Below, piece after piece: positions 53,360 through 64,000 of a stretch of 64,000 bases of DNA. This DNA comes from Dipteris shenzhenensis (lineage: Eukaryota > Polypodiophyta > Polypodiopsida > Gleicheniales). The notes beneath the pieces are model-generated. The model did no database searches. It saw nothing but the letters and a program-made list of their open reading frames with translations, and was not told the DNA's origin. The first letter of the stretch is position 1; every line of letters starts with the position of its first letter. Both the position numbers and the translations under genes were made by a program. The DNA is taken from assembly GCA_047967505.1 (NCBI GenBank), contig CM106538.1. One strand, given 5' to 3'.

Positions 53360-55143
53360 CTAGAATAAAGGCTCAAGTACAGTGTCGATACTTGGTGGAG
53401 CCAAGTTAGGGATCGGATCTTGTGCTTGCTTCTCAGCCTCCAATTGAGATTTTTCTTTTTGCACCCATTGTTGAAGTTCCTGAAATTGAGCCTTCTCCAC
53501 TTGTGCATTAGGGTATGGCACTTCTTTTATTTGAGGATCGGGAGATGATGTGGATGAACTTGGATGCTCATTGCTTGGTGGAGGTATAGGCACTTCTGCT
53601 TTCTTTTGAATAGCTCTTCTTGATTGAATTGGAATATTAGGGCCCTTGGTGGCCTCTTTGCTTGCCAGCCCTAGACTTTGATGGTCCACCCCAATAATGC
53701 CGATTGGGACATTAGGCTTAGTCTCATTTTGTTGTGGGACCTTATTTTTCATGGGACAATCCATACATGCATGGCCAATGCCACAATCTCTACAGAGTTG
53801 TTGGAAAGTAGCGGGGCTACCATGATGAGGGCACTCTGCAATCCAGTGATTCTCTCCACAACCGTAGCACTTGCTCGATATGTGTTGGGCCAAACTTGAT
53901 TCGCATAGACAAGTATTAGACTTTTGGCTCCTTCCATATAGTACACTAGGTGCTCAGCTTCATACTCAAATTGTGAATCCACTTCCTTGGCTTGAAGTTG
54001 TATTGGAAGTGTCAGAGGAGTTGGATTTGGCGCTCTTGGATATCATTCGTGGATTTGGATTCCTAAGTAATTGTGGGACTTGGATCCAAACTAGAATAGG
54101 ATTCAACCTCAGAGAAGGGGGGTGCTTATGCAAGTGCTAGTTGCTTATACATTGGGATGGGTGCCAGTTGGTATTGTCGAGGTCGAGGTGGGTTGTTGCG
54201 CATGTTGAAGATGCAACTATTTTCATCATGCCCACCGACTGCATAGATGTGGCACCACAACCATGGTGGTGGATTGTCTTGTGCATTGATACTTGCTCTT
54301 AGGATGGGGCATTCATTTGCTATGTGATTGGCCATGCAATGTGGACACCATACATTTTCTCATCGTGGATAAGTCTGAGGTGGCACCTGAGACATGTGAA
54401 GCTTTTGTTCCATGGCCTACATCATTTCTTCTCTTTGCTTCATGGTCATGGAGTCTAGGCGGTCTTCATTAAATGTTTCTATAGTGGACTTGGTTTTTCC
54501 CTTCTAGAGTGCTTATCTCACACACTGGCTCTTCCATCATCACTATTGATGTCAGAGTCTATCATGCCATCCTTGATGTCAATGGCTACCACATGAGCAG
54601 CACTGAATGTTTTGTCTACTGCTAATATTTTTCATGTCTTTGCAGATTTTCTTCCCTAGGCCTACAATGAACCAAGCTGTGAGGTACTTATCATTGGGGT
54701 GTGGGTCACATTTGGCAATTAAGTGTTTCATCTTGCCCAGGTACATGCATACATCTTCTCGTCAACCTTGTTCGAGCTTGCTTAGTTGGATAGTGTGATC
54801 ATCTTGTAGTCTCTTCGTTTGAAAGTGCCTCTTGAATTCAGTTTGCAACATGTCCCATGTGGCTCTTTCTTCCACTAGGAGGTCTAGGTACTATTCTAAG
54901 GCTTCATCGATTAAGGCCATGGGGAACCATGCTACCTTGGTTTCATTTTGATTGATCTCCTCCAACTCGACATGTGGCATCAAAATGGTAGAGAAATCTT
55001 GTTGGATAGCCCCGGCCATTGTATTTGGGAGTTTTGAGTTTTTCCAAGGGTTGCCTGCCTTGAGTGTTATTGTTGTGGCCATAACTATTGTGAGCATTAA
55101 AGAAATTATCTGCATCTACCTCCCGATCAATGTCTCTGTGTAG
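53360..55143 (-). pseudogene. Ty3/gypsy gag
   Basis: Retrotransposon gag core: TPKYNGRGYPTRFLYHFDA (frame 1), then after a shift VAWFPMALIDEALE, TWDMLQTEFKRHFQTKRLQD, YLGKMKHLIAKCDPHP and FIVGLGKKICKDMKN. Zinc-binding blocks follow: NHIANECPILR, WCHIYAVGGHDENSC (54335-54126), then CYGCGENHWIAECPH and CRDCGIGHACMDCP (53893 onward). The C-terminal part is Pro/Ser/Gln-rich and ends TVLEPLF-stop at 53360. Frameshifts and stops make it non-functional. Confidence 0.78.
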
Positions 55144-55460
55144 CTGCCACCGCCAAGCGAATGAAGGGGGGTGAAAAGAAGGGGGGGTGGAGGGGTTGGT
55201 GGTGGAGGGGGGGGGGGTTGGAGAGGGGGGGCAGAGGGGGTGGAGAGGGGGGGCGGAAGGAAGGGCGGGGTGGTGGTGGAGGGGGGCCAGGGGCAGGGGG
55301 GAGGGTTGTGGAGAAGGGGGGAAGGGGGGGGGGGAGAGAGGGGGGGGGGGGTGGAGGGGGAGGGGGAGGGGGAGGGGGGGTGGGGGTGGAGAAGGGGGAG
55401 GGGGAGGCAGGGGGGGTGGGGGTGGAGAAGGGGGATGGAGATGGAGAAGCAACTCGACGA
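55144..55460 (-). repeat. G-rich tract (Pro-rich gag N-terminus on the minus strand)
   Basis: Runs of 4-11 G on the plus strand at 55185-55440 with scattered 'tgga'. On the minus strand it reads mainly Pro (PPPPPLPPPPPSPPPPP) and stays in frame with the gag core through QLHRDIDREVDADNFFNA. G-quadruplex-prone. Open frames of Gly/Arg type on the plus strand are compositional. Confidence 0.7.
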
Positions 55461-56169
55461 TGAGGATTGGAGCAAGATGGTGGTCGATCGAGAGGGAGGA
55501 GGGTCTTTCATAGGGCTCAGAATGGGGAAGAGGATGGAATCTAAATGTGTAAGAAGAAGAATGTGGGGGTGGAGTGGGTCTTTATAGGAATGGATTTAGG
55601 GTTAGGGTTAAACCCTAAACTCTTCCCAAGCCATAACTTTTCATGGTTAGCTCAGATCGCTCTTTTGTTAAAAGATGAAATGTTCAAAATTGCAAGCTCT
55701 ACACATTGGTGTCCATTAAATATCCTGATTTGATCTTCAAGTGGCTTCTTTTTAAGAAATAAAGAAAATATTTTAAGGTAGTAACCCAAGGTTGATGCTT
55801 GGCGTTGATATTTTTTGCTACAATTGGGAAATGTTCTTTACTCTCCTAGCCCTTGAGTAATATGTTTGTGATAGTTCATGGTAGTTTGTTCTTCAGACAT
55901 TACTTTAGAAGCTAGTGTCCTTGACAATAGTGCCAAATGTTGGCTCTTTCCCATGGCTTCCATAGGAAGAGCAGGGGACTCTTAGTTTGTAGGGTTTCGA
56001 GGCTTTTTGTCACCTACAAATATATCGATGTCGTCATTTGTAGTATAAGTGTAGCTTAGGACCTCAGGTCGTATTCCGGTGAGGGAGGTAGGCTTAGGTG
56101 TGATAAGCAAACATAGTGCATGCATTTGTGAAAGGAACATGCATCATCATGATTGGGGTAATGAAGACT
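55461..56169. other. Unassigned stretch
   Basis: Contains 'tttagggttagggttaaaccctaaac' at about 55596-55621, a small inverted telomere-like motif. No gene recognised. Confidence 0.45.
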
Positions 56170-56400
56170 TTCACCTTCATTGGGGGTTGAAGGGTTTAGG
56201 AGGAGTTTTAAGGGTTAGAGGGAGGTTTAGGGTTTAGAGGGAGGTTAAGGGTTTAGAAGTAGGTTCCAAGGTTTAGAAGAGGGTCCAGGGTTTATAAGAC
56301 ATTCCAAGGTTCAGAAGGGTTTTACGAGTTAGAAGGAGGATCCAAGGTTCAGGGTAGAGTGCATGGTGGAGAACTCATCTCCCTCATAGATCATGCAGGT
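56170..56400. repeat. Degenerate ~22-bp repeat resembling plant telomere motif
   Basis: About nine units of the type 'agggtttagaaggaggttcca'. The core AGGGTTTAG resembles the plant telomeric TTTAGGG but the period is ~20-24 bp, so this is a minisatellite, not telomere. Confidence 0.65.
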
Positions 56401-56660
56401 CAGGGGTTGAGGGAATAAGGGTTTTAGGGGGAGCATAGGAGTGGGAGGGGAAGAAGGTGTAAGGGCATGGGGGAGAAGGAGAGATAGGAGAAGGGAGGAA
56501 GAGAGGGAGAAGAAGGGAGAAGGGAGGGGAAGAGGGAGGAGAAGGGAGGACGAGGGAGGACGAGGGAGGAAGAGAGGGAGAGTAGGAGTTGGGAGGAGGA
56601 GGGGAGAGGAGGGGTTGCAAGGTTGGAGGAGAGGGGAGGAGGAATTGCAAGGTTAGGACA
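56401..56660. repeat. Purine-rich (GA) tract
   Basis: Almost pure A/G on the plus strand from about 56440 to 56650 ('gagaagggag', 'gaggacgagg' repeats). ORFs through it on both strands are low complexity. Confidence 0.7.
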
Positions 56661-56790
56661 TGCTTTTGGATTTGGAGTGCAAGGAAGTATGGACACTTGA
56701 GACATGTAGGAGCTACATGTAGAACTTGCATGTAGGAATCACATGTAGAACTTACATGTAGAACTTCCATGTTGGATTCCTAAGAGAGAT
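56661..56790. repeat. 'acatgtagaactt' short repeats
   Basis: 'catgtag.a.ct.acatgtagaact' recurs four times at 56700-56770. Confidence 0.6.
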
Positions 56791-57479
56791 TATTCTTAGT
56801 CTTATGCAAGTACCAGCAATAGAGCTTTTCCACTACTCTACACATACATTCTATGCTATGTAAGTACATGGAGACAACAATTAACATTCCTTTGATCATC
56901 AAAGCATGCATGTGTGGTTTGATAGACTTGCATTTTTTTAATGTTAATATCAATGCTTTTATTGTCAATAGAAATATCGACTTTGTGGCATTTTCTAGAC
57001 AGCTTATCGGTGGAAATATCAATGGAAGAAGGCATTGGAAGGACTTTTGTCATTGTGCATGCCTCTTTTGCATTTCATGTCATCATTAATGGACTATGTA
57101 ATAAAATAGAGATGTAATAGGCAAGTGTTCTTTGTATAGATGTCTTCAAGCTCATCGAAATCCAAATAAATGAGTAGTAGAGTAAGTCTTTATCAACTGG
57201 TATTGTGTGATTGTGTCCAATGCAAAGGACAGATAAGGAGATTATGCACCATATCAATCACACACATAAAGAGATTTGGTTGCTTCCAACCTTCACCTGA
57301 GGTTGAGTTCAATGATGAGGTATATATTCAAAAGTGTGTCAAAAAGTTTGTGGAAACATATTATTGGGGATAGAGATACTCCAAAAACATGAGAGGACTT
57401 GAAATTGATGAAAAACGAAAGACCCTTTTGGCCAAAAAAAAAGTGTAGGCAAGGTGATTTTACCAAAGGCACTATGGGT
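56791..57479. other. Unassigned stretch before the CACTA remnant
   Basis: Frames such as 57170-57373 (CFQPSPEVEFNDEVYIQKCV) may be an upstream degraded part of the CACTA transposase region, but I cannot confirm this. Confidence 0.35.
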
Positions 57480-58200
57480 ATTGACAAAAGAAGAGGAGGC
57501 CTGGGTGAAGAGTGTTATTGTAGGTATGAAAACCCCAACTAGGTACATGCATAGCGTAAAGGGTGCCTTTACTTCGAACGTAAAACTAAGTGTCTAAAGT
57601 CGCATGATTGGCACAAATTGATACAGTATTTCCATGCACTTGTAGATTTGGAAACATTTTTAAATTCTTGTTTCAATTTTTCTAACACATGATTTTTATT
57701 GTAGTATGTACTTCCAATTTTTGCGAGGATGCATACTAAAGATGCATCAAATGCCATCAACAAGCTCAATGTATTTGTGAGGTATGTCAATGGGTTTGCT
57801 AATGCATGTCTAATTTCCCTTCTCATTGCAAAAGGTAGTTACATTGCTTACCAAAAGTTACCATGCAAGATGATATCATCAAAAGAAATTACGAAGTCAT
57901 CCATTTTAGAATTGAGAATTATCACCATTGAAGCCATATGTTTGATCGAAAAGGAATTTTCAACAAGTATCATCAACATCCAATTATATCTACTTGTGCA
58001 CTTGGCTAATGAAGTGGCATATCCAAGTGCTTTACATAGCCGATGAATGTTTTTCTTGGAATAGTTTATGAAGGTGTTGAAAGAGTATGTAAGACAAAAA
58101 GCTAGACCAGAGGGAAGCATGGTAGAAGGATGGTTGGTGCAAGAACATTATAGAGAATGACTCATGCCAGACATGTGTCTTGACTTTGGGATCATTGCGA
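57480..58200 (+). pseudogene. CACTA (En/Spm) TNP2 / DUF4218 remnant
   Basis: Decayed transposase C-terminal region. KSHDWHKLIQYF at about 57597 corresponds to the TNP2 K(S/T)HD.H...Q motif. After a possible intron, VLPIFARMHTKDASNAINKL, then ITIEAICLIEKEFSTSIINI, LYLLVHLANEVAYPS, HSR-stop-MFFLE-stop-FMKVLKEYVRQKARPEGSM and VEGWLVQE follow the order of the DUF4218 domain (HL..HL..E, RWM.P.ER, LK.YVRN.ARPEGS). Stops replace Trp and Arg codons. No CACTA termini were found. Confidence 0.72.
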
Positions 58201-58234
58201 TAACCCACGGGTTGTAGGAGAGATTGGACAAGGG

Positions 58235-58410
58235 TGTTAAAGATAGTGTAAATTGCACTATCCACATAGGGCATAGGGGTAGACCCTAGCCCTAATCCTA
58301 ACCCTAAGGGGTTCACATGTATATCTTCATGTTCATTGTCAATACACTTAGTGTATAGGTAGCTATAGCATGTGCACTCCTATCTCTCTCCCTTCTCACT
58401 TCCACTATCA
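58235..58410 (+). repeat. Short LTR (~176 bp)
   Basis: TGTTAAAGATAG...TTCCACTATCA followed immediately by a primer binding site. Contains 'ccctagccctaatcctaaccctaa' at 58283-58306. No matching 3' LTR or target duplication was found in the window. Confidence 0.55.
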
Positions 58411-58422
58411 TGGTATCAGACC
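58411..58422 (+). promoter_or_regulatory. Primer binding site (copia-like)
   Basis: TGGTATCAGACC, close to the initiator tRNA-Met complement of the other elements (TGGTATCAGAGC). Confidence 0.6.
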
Positions 58423-58610
58423 CGATGGTGAGGCATCCTCCGTGAGAGAGAGATTTCTGCTAGAGAGAGTCAATCCCTTGCTTCATCAAGGCACAAGCCC
58501 TTGTTCCATCAAGGCATAAGCCCTCTGTCTGAGGCATCTTCACTCATCATTATATCTTACAAGCTACTCCATTGGCAGTTGACCTCCAACACAAGTGACT
58601 AGCTACAACC

Positions 58611-59480
58611 ATGAGTGGCTCCAACGACCCTTCCTCTGCAATCTTGATCTTTGCTACTCCATGATGGGCTTCTCTTCATCACCCTCATCTACATGAAGCC
58701 ACATCTAATGCCCACCACCAATGCTAGCCACTATTGGCTCCCAAACCATCAATAGCCTGAGCAACCATCTTCCTCATCACCAACAATTGGCCAATAGTGC
58801 TCCAAATGGCCAAATGACTCCTCAATTGGAAGCATGGCTTTTTTGCTCATCCGCAACGATATCCTAAAGCTCGGCTACTTCTAACTCCTTCATGGGATGA
58901 CACGAACGAAAGCAACACAACTCCAGGCACTAGCACAATGAGCTCATAGGCCTCTCAAAGAAACCGATAGCAGAGGTCTCCCACAAACTCCTACCTGCTT
59001 CTCCATTGACTCTGATTGCAACGACTACGTATGCACCATCAACCCATCAACGAGCAAGAAAATGACTCCATAGCCAACCCAGCAAGCTCACTAAAGCACC
59101 ACCATAGCCAAACATCCCACAAGCAGCTCTGTGAGTGGCTTTGTAGCTTTATGACCTACACTAGGTCTCCATCAAATGGCTCCTTCAACAATAGAAACTT
59201 TTGTCCAATGGGCTAGCAAACACAATGGCAACAATGCTCTACCAATCGATACTCCAGCAAGCCTCTTCTGCAAGTGACAACTCCACGTACAACCTCCATG
59301 AGCACTTCAACAAATGAGTGATGCCATTCTAATGCAACCCTCACACTGCAACACCCATGGCTCATCGGCCTCAGCAAAGACTCGGCTTAGCTCTAGCCTC
59401 CCAATTATGCTGTAGAACTCACGACTCCATAGCTATAGAAGCTACAAAAGTGACTGTTCTCCCAGGATGAAATTTTAAAT
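58611..59480 (+). pseudogene. Degenerate gag-like ORF after the short LTR
   Basis: Begins ATG at 58611 (MSGSNDPSSAILIFATP). Farther on a low-stop frame reads TRTKATQLQALAQ, KETDSRGLPQTPTCFSIDSD, YVCTINPSTSKKMTP and so on, rich in Ser, Thr, Pro and Gln. The first Met and position fit a copia gag start. No zinc knuckle or protease is readable. Weak call. Confidence 0.3.
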
Positions 59481-60850
59481 CAAACAGAATCTCAAGTATT
59501 ACATCAAAATCTTTGAGATTTTGAAGGTCCTTATCTTGGATGACACACGGTGCATTGTTCATCAACCCCTTGAGCTTAGGTTTAAACACAACACTCCTCT
59601 ATTAGTCACCCAGCTTCAGAGCATTTGTTGAGATATCCTCGGTTGTATTGTTTAATCCAAAGGGAATTTTGCAGAGTTGTGAAAAGGAAAAATGATCGCC
59701 AGATCATGCTCTACATGATGAAAAACTTGGATCTGCCATCTGATATTTCCATAGTCTAATATCAACAAAACCTCTTCATCAAAACCACCTCTTGATCCCT
59801 TGCACCATACCCAAAACAAAAAATGAATTTATATAAAATTCATTTGCTATATTTATTGCATTGATGTGTAGTCTAACTATAGACTAGCACTACCATAGAG
59901 GAGATCAAACTACACCAAGCCAAGTAATCCATTGCCTCATTACCCAATTAGTTCATGTTGCTGGTGTCTCCAAAATGCAAGAAAACAACCACATGTTTCC
60001 ACACCTGGCAATAGAAGTGCTAGGGTGGACTAATGTTGGAAAGATGCAAAGGCAACGTGAAAACATCAAAAGAACTGAGATTGCTATTTATACAGTAGAA
60101 ATATTCTTAGTAGTTTGTATTCTAACAGACCACAACAACAACCCTCATACAAGAGGTGAAGATGAGCTTATAACATCATCTGACTACAATCGAGTAAACA
60201 CTCAGAAACAACAAATAGTCCAAAACATAATGTGGGTGATAAGGCCACTCCTACTGGCTGTTAGGGATAGTTCTAACTATCCCTATAGCTACAAAATTGT
60301 CCCACTACTCCTGATATAACTTCCCTCTACTAGGGGTGTACTAACCCTCCTGGGGTGAAGCCTATGTGGGTGGATGGGTCACCCTCAACACCTGGCACTC
60401 CCTGTGGAAAAACTTTTGCCAGAAAGTGGGAGACATGAACCCTTACTGGAAATAGTCCATCAAGTGGACCTTGATAGTATGTGTGGAATTTAGATCAATG
60501 ATTGCTTCCTTACCAACAATGGGATCTTCTTCCTCTTTATCTTCCTTGTAGCTGTCATGTAGCTCTGGTTGCTCCTGAGAGATCTCAACAACAGAAGCAA
60601 AATGGAAGAGGGTGAGAGAAAGGGATAGCTAGAAGAGAGAGCCACACAAGTTTTGGTGGGTGCAGAACACCCTAATCTTCTATGTCATTCATATAAATAT
60701 ATATGTGTGTTTGAGTATCTTACATATCTAGGGTTAAGGTATAGTGGCCTTTAACCACCACAACCTCCCACAAAGAAGTACTTGGTTGCTCAATTATTGT
60801 AACAACATGATCAGACACCCTTGATACATGTAAGGGATACAAAGTCTAAC
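59481..60850. other. Unassigned stretch
   Basis: A 114-codon plus-strand frame (59975-60319, MQENNHMFPHLAIEVLGWTN) shows no domain. A perfect inverted repeat 'gggatagtt ctaactatccc' lies near 60265. The tail 60640-60850 has 'atatatatgtgtgt' and may be an LTR part. Confidence 0.4.
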
Positions 60851-60929
60851 ACACTTGGTGGTGGTTGCAGTTGCTGATTTTGATTACCACATGCATTATA
60901 GTTAATAATGGGGATTCCTCTTTCTCCTC

Positions 60930-62356
60930 AATGTTTGCACCAAAGTTCACAAATGAGGACCTTGTCTGTGTCCTTCCATGCCACAGTATGTGCATGGTTG
61001 ATTCTAGTTTTGACCTTGTTGATTCCCCCAATTCTATTAATTGGGTCTTCTTTGTTGTGGATTGTTGAATCTTTATTGTGCTTGGTTGCCTATAGCAATC
61101 TGGTTTAGTTTAGTTTTGTACATGAGGAGGAACTCTTCCCCTGTAGTTTGGATTATACCAGCATCTTTCTTTCTCATGATTGTCCTTCCCACAAAATGCA
61201 CAAGAAAGTTTAGGTGGAGGTGGGGGTATCTTTAAAGTTTCCAATTGCTCCTTGATCATCTGCTCTAACTTAGAGAGCTTGTCTACTTTCTTCTTGCCTT
61301 TTGATTTGTCTTTGTCCTTGCTTTTGTCTTTTCTTTTTCTTGGAGGTCTCTTCCTTATCACTCTCTTCATCTGATGTTTCATCTATTGTTGCATCACTCT
61401 TCTCTTCCTCTGCATCAGTATTTGTTTCTGTTTTAGAACCTGTGTCAGAGTCAAAATGTCTTTCTTCTTTTGCTTTTTGGACCTTGACTTAGTGCCGTCT
61501 TCTTTCTGATATTTGTGCAGCATCAACCATGTTGTTGAAATCATTTACTCCTCCGAGCTGATCTCTGTCAACTACTGTTGTCCTTAATTCTTTGTTGAGC
61601 TCCTTACAAAAGTAATCACCTAACTCCTCATCAGTGGGTTGTTGAGTGTGTCAATCTCCTATTTAGATTTCTGAATATATGTGCATAGTCTTCAACTAAC
61701 AAATGTTTTTGCTTCATATTCCCAAGATTTTTGAGTATGTCTTCCGGTGTTTTTTCTTTACAAAAATGATTTAAAAAGGCAATTTTCAAATCATCATTTG
61801 TTTGAAATTGAGCTACACCGTATTGCATAAGCCAATTCATTGCCTTACCATTCAATGTTGTTGCAATTTTTGTGAGGTCTGGTAGTTGTTCAAATCTTGT
61901 CTCAAACAGTCCCACATGATTGTCATGATCTTGTCTTTTCTTGCCTATGAATTTAGCTAATTTCACCAAGGGATTTTGCATCCTTGGCTGTCGTTGCTGT
62001 CTTTGAGATGAAAGTTGTCTTATTTTTGGAGGTGGAGGCAGAGGATTGAAATCGACTTTTCTTTGAGCTCATATAAACAATTTTGCTACGAAATTTGTTG
62101 CAATACCCCTCTTGATCAATTCTTTAGTAGGTGATTGTACCATCAATTAGGTAAGTTTGAGCTGTACTTCACTTCCTTTTGTGCCATGCATAGAATTGTT
62201 GGAAGAACTGGTTCCACTTGGTGTGTAATTGGTATCGTGGAAAATATCCTCCTGATCATCCGTCTATGTGCTTGCTTCTAGTCGAGCACGGTTTTTGGTG
62301 AAGTAGGCATAGCCAACTTGGCAAGCCGACGTTTGCTCTTGAGAGTTATCCATCAT
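60930..62356 (-). pseudogene. Ty3/gypsy-type gag, decayed
   Basis: Minus strand from ATG at 62356 (MMDNSQEQTSACQVGYAYFT). After three stops comes the gag core (61981-61631: VGLFETRFEQLPDLTKIATT, LNGKAMNWLMQYGVAQF, DLKIAFLNHFCKEKTPEDIL). A shift leads to PTDEELGDYFCKELNKELRT, an acidic stretch and a Lys-rich stretch (RKRKDKSKDKDKSKGKKK), then a CCHC knuckle CAFCGKDNHEKERC at about 61200 and a possible second one CTYCGMEGHRQGP near 60985. No protease or RT follows, so it is either truncated or another gag-only element. Confidence 0.7.
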
Positions 62357-62789
62357 GGACTAAGGTGCTCGCCCCATGAAAGAGAAAAATACAGCAATTT
62401 AATCACTGGCTATTGTAGAGGTGCATCTAGTGTATTGTGATTAGTAGTCTGCTGGCACTTTTGTGATCTTTTGTTCTTCAGTAGTTGATTTTGCTTTTGT
62501 GCACAGTAGGAAGTTGGTCCACGTGTTCCTCTTGACAAAATATGAAGAGGGGAGAGGAGAAGAGTGGAGATGAGGAGAGAGGGAACAGCTAGAGAGCACA
62601 CCACAAATGACTAACTGTACACTAGATTTAGTTGAAAAAATAGAATATATACAAACCCTTTTAGGGTTAGGGTTAGGGGATCTAACTCTTTCCTTTATAG
62701 CACTCTATAAGGTTAGTGCTATGCACATATGATCACGTGATGGTGCTATGCACACATGATCACATGATGTTGAGCGTGAGTTCTCAACA
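62357..62789 (-). repeat. 3' LTR region of the right-edge copia element
   Basis: On the minus strand it starts TGTTGAGAACTCACG (right edge 62789) after a purine tract. Contains a 30-bp doublet 'gtgctatgcacatatgatcac' (62717-62765), 'ctataaagg', and TTAGGG-type 'ttttagggttagggttagggg' at 62657-62677. The far (left) edge could not be fixed; it lies somewhere before the gag ATG at 62356. Confidence 0.6.
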
Positions 62790-64000
62790 CCTTCCCTCAA
62801 GATCAACATCATGAAGTAGGCCTTCCCTTAAGATGATGATTCTGGGGAATCGAAGAAGGACTGAGCATTACATTCCATCACACCCCTTTAATGGGAATGT
62901 CCTTCCTCTGCATCAAACCAAGAGCTAGTCGGTGTTTCTCCAATAGCTCTTTACCAAGTGGTTTGGTAAAGATGTCTGTAACATTTTCTTTGCTATCACA
63001 ATGCTGCAGTGTGATGTCACCAAGTAACACTCTTTCTCTGATGAAGTGCTCTCTGACATCAATGTGCTTTGTCCTGGAGTGATATACTAGATTTTTGGCC
63101 AATGCTTGAGCCGATTGATTATCACAGTATATTGTTGTTGACTTGACAATAGTCTTCTAAGCCATATAGCCTCACATGCACCTGTAGTGAGTGCTTTATA
63201 TTCTGCTTCAGTCGAAGACAAAGAAACAGTTGGCTGTTTGTTTGACAACCATGATATAGCACCTTGACCAAGGAAAAACGCATATCCCTGTGTCGATCTC
63301 CTGGTCTCATGATCTCTGGCATAGTCACTATCACAGTATCCATGCAACCATGGATGACTTCCTATGTATTCTATCCCAAGCTGTCTTGTACCTCTAATGT
63401 ATCTCAAGATTATTTTGGTTGCATTCCAATGAGAGTGTTTTGGATTTGCCATAAACTATGCTAGTGAGCTTACTGCATAACAAATATCTGGCCGTGTGAT
63501 TGTCAGATATATAAGAGATCCAATGAGCTGCCTATAGTATCTGTCATTGACTGTAGGCTTTTCTGAATCTTTAGTAAGTTTCAAACTCTGTTCTATGGGA
63601 GTGGCTACAATCTTGCAATCTGTCATATGAAACTTCTTCAAAAGACTGTCAACATACTTGAGGTGACTCATGAATGTGCTATCTGAATCTCTCCAGAACT
63701 CAATTCCAAGACAATAGTGCATAAGTCCAATATCTTTCATGTCAAACTCTGCAGATAAGTCTTGTTTCAATTTTCTAATGAAGCTATCCTTGCTTCCTGT
63801 CACAATCAGATCATCTATGTACAAAAGTGCAATAGTAATGTCTTCCCCTTGAACTTTGTAGTAGAGAGTATGATCTGCATTGGATTTCATGTATCCCAGA
63901 TCAGCAAAATACTTGTCAATTCTGCTGTATCAACTTCTGGGTGCTTGCTTTAAGCCGTAGAGACTTTTCTTGAGATGGCAAACCTTTTTCTCCTTTCTTG
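62790..64000 (-). pseudogene. Ty1/copia RT and RNase H, 3' part (runs off window)
   Basis: Different copia lineage from A/B/C. RT: SLYGLKQAPR at the window edge, ADHTLYYKVQGEDITIALLY, IDDLIVTGSKDSF (YIDD active site intact), IGSLIYLTITRPDICYAVS. RNase H: HGYCDSDYARDHETRRSTQG, SSTEAEYKALTTGACEAIWL, then in another frame CDNQSAQALAKNLVYHSRTK and VTDIFTKPLGKELLEKHRLA. A TAG replaces Gln before FMANPKH (63453) and a frameshift lies near 63120. The rest of pol lies beyond 64000. Confidence 0.85.

Larger units (their letters stand above)
49985..55460 (-). mobile_element. Decayed Ty3/gypsy retrotransposon
   Basis: Minus strand, from a Pro-rich gag start near 55450 through gag, protease, linker, RT and RNase H to about 49985, where it is cut off. 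No integrase, primer site or flanking LTRs could be identified, so the element is truncated on its 3' side. Multiple frameshifts and stops, one local inversion (about 53020-53260) and a probable solo LTR insertion (51301-51983). Confidence 0.8.

Noticed and set aside
55161-55587. Gly/Arg-rich plus-strand ORFs
   Set aside because: Shadow of the G-rich tract; the gag sense strand is the minus strand.
56170-56400. Interstitial telomere
   Set aside because: The period is ~22 bp and the core only partly matches TTTAGGG.
59975-60319. 114-codon plus-strand ORF
   Set aside because: No domain, no neighbours of related function; kept only as a remark on the stretch.

Overview
The window is intergenic DNA from a large, repeat-rich plant nuclear genome. 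It contains Ty1/copia and Ty3/gypsy retrotransposons with plant-type primer binding sites (TGGTATCAGAGC, complementary to initiator tRNA-Met), CACTA transposase remnants, plant-type Ulp1-like proteases, GT-AG introns, and no operons. No intact host gene, rRNA, tRNA or CRISPR array was found. A gymnosperm or other large-genome non-flowering land plant would fit, but that is inference.

Layout. 1-10769: mostly unassigned AT-rich DNA with local tandem repeats, one copy of a small ORF family (7.3 kb) and a decayed coiled-coil ORF (9.27-10.77 kb). 10770-42804: a single nested insertion. Copia element A (TSD GTTAC) split the coiled-coil ORF, which resumes at 42810. A's pol is split by a 26.5-kb DNA transposon 'T' (15125-41588) with identical 26-bp terminal inverted repeats and a TATG duplication. 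T carries two tandem, decayed, intron-containing Ulp1/C48 protease genes (minus strand, facing the left end), a GC-rich minisatellite of hairpin units, a ~182-bp satellite array, and an ~890-codon DUF7869-type transposase-like ORF (plus strand, facing the right end). The satellite was hit by copia elements B (TSD CACCA) and C, both of the same family as A. B is filled with a rearranged pair of gag-only LTR elements and an inverted copia fragment.

42810-49350: end of the coiled-coil pseudogene, a possible LINE tail, then a ~2-kb segment repeated in tandem 2.3 times, each copy holding an 85-86 codon ORF also related to the one at 7.3 kb. 49490-55460: a decayed Ty3/gypsy element on the minus strand (gag, protease with an internal inversion, RT, RNase H) with a probable solo LTR inside. 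56.2-58.2 kb: telomere-like and purine-rich repeats, then a CACTA TNP2/DUF4218 remnant. 58.2-62.8 kb: a short LTR with primer binding site, and a gypsy-type gag on the minus strand. 62.8-64.0 kb: the 3' end of another copia element running off the window.

The main discovery candidate is T. It pairs a DUF7869 ORF with Ulp1-like proteases between short perfect TIRs and does not fit CACTA, Mutator, PIF/Harbinger, hAT or Tc1/mariner by its ends. This copy is dead. Boundaries come from direct reading; family names come from recognised motifs, without a database search.
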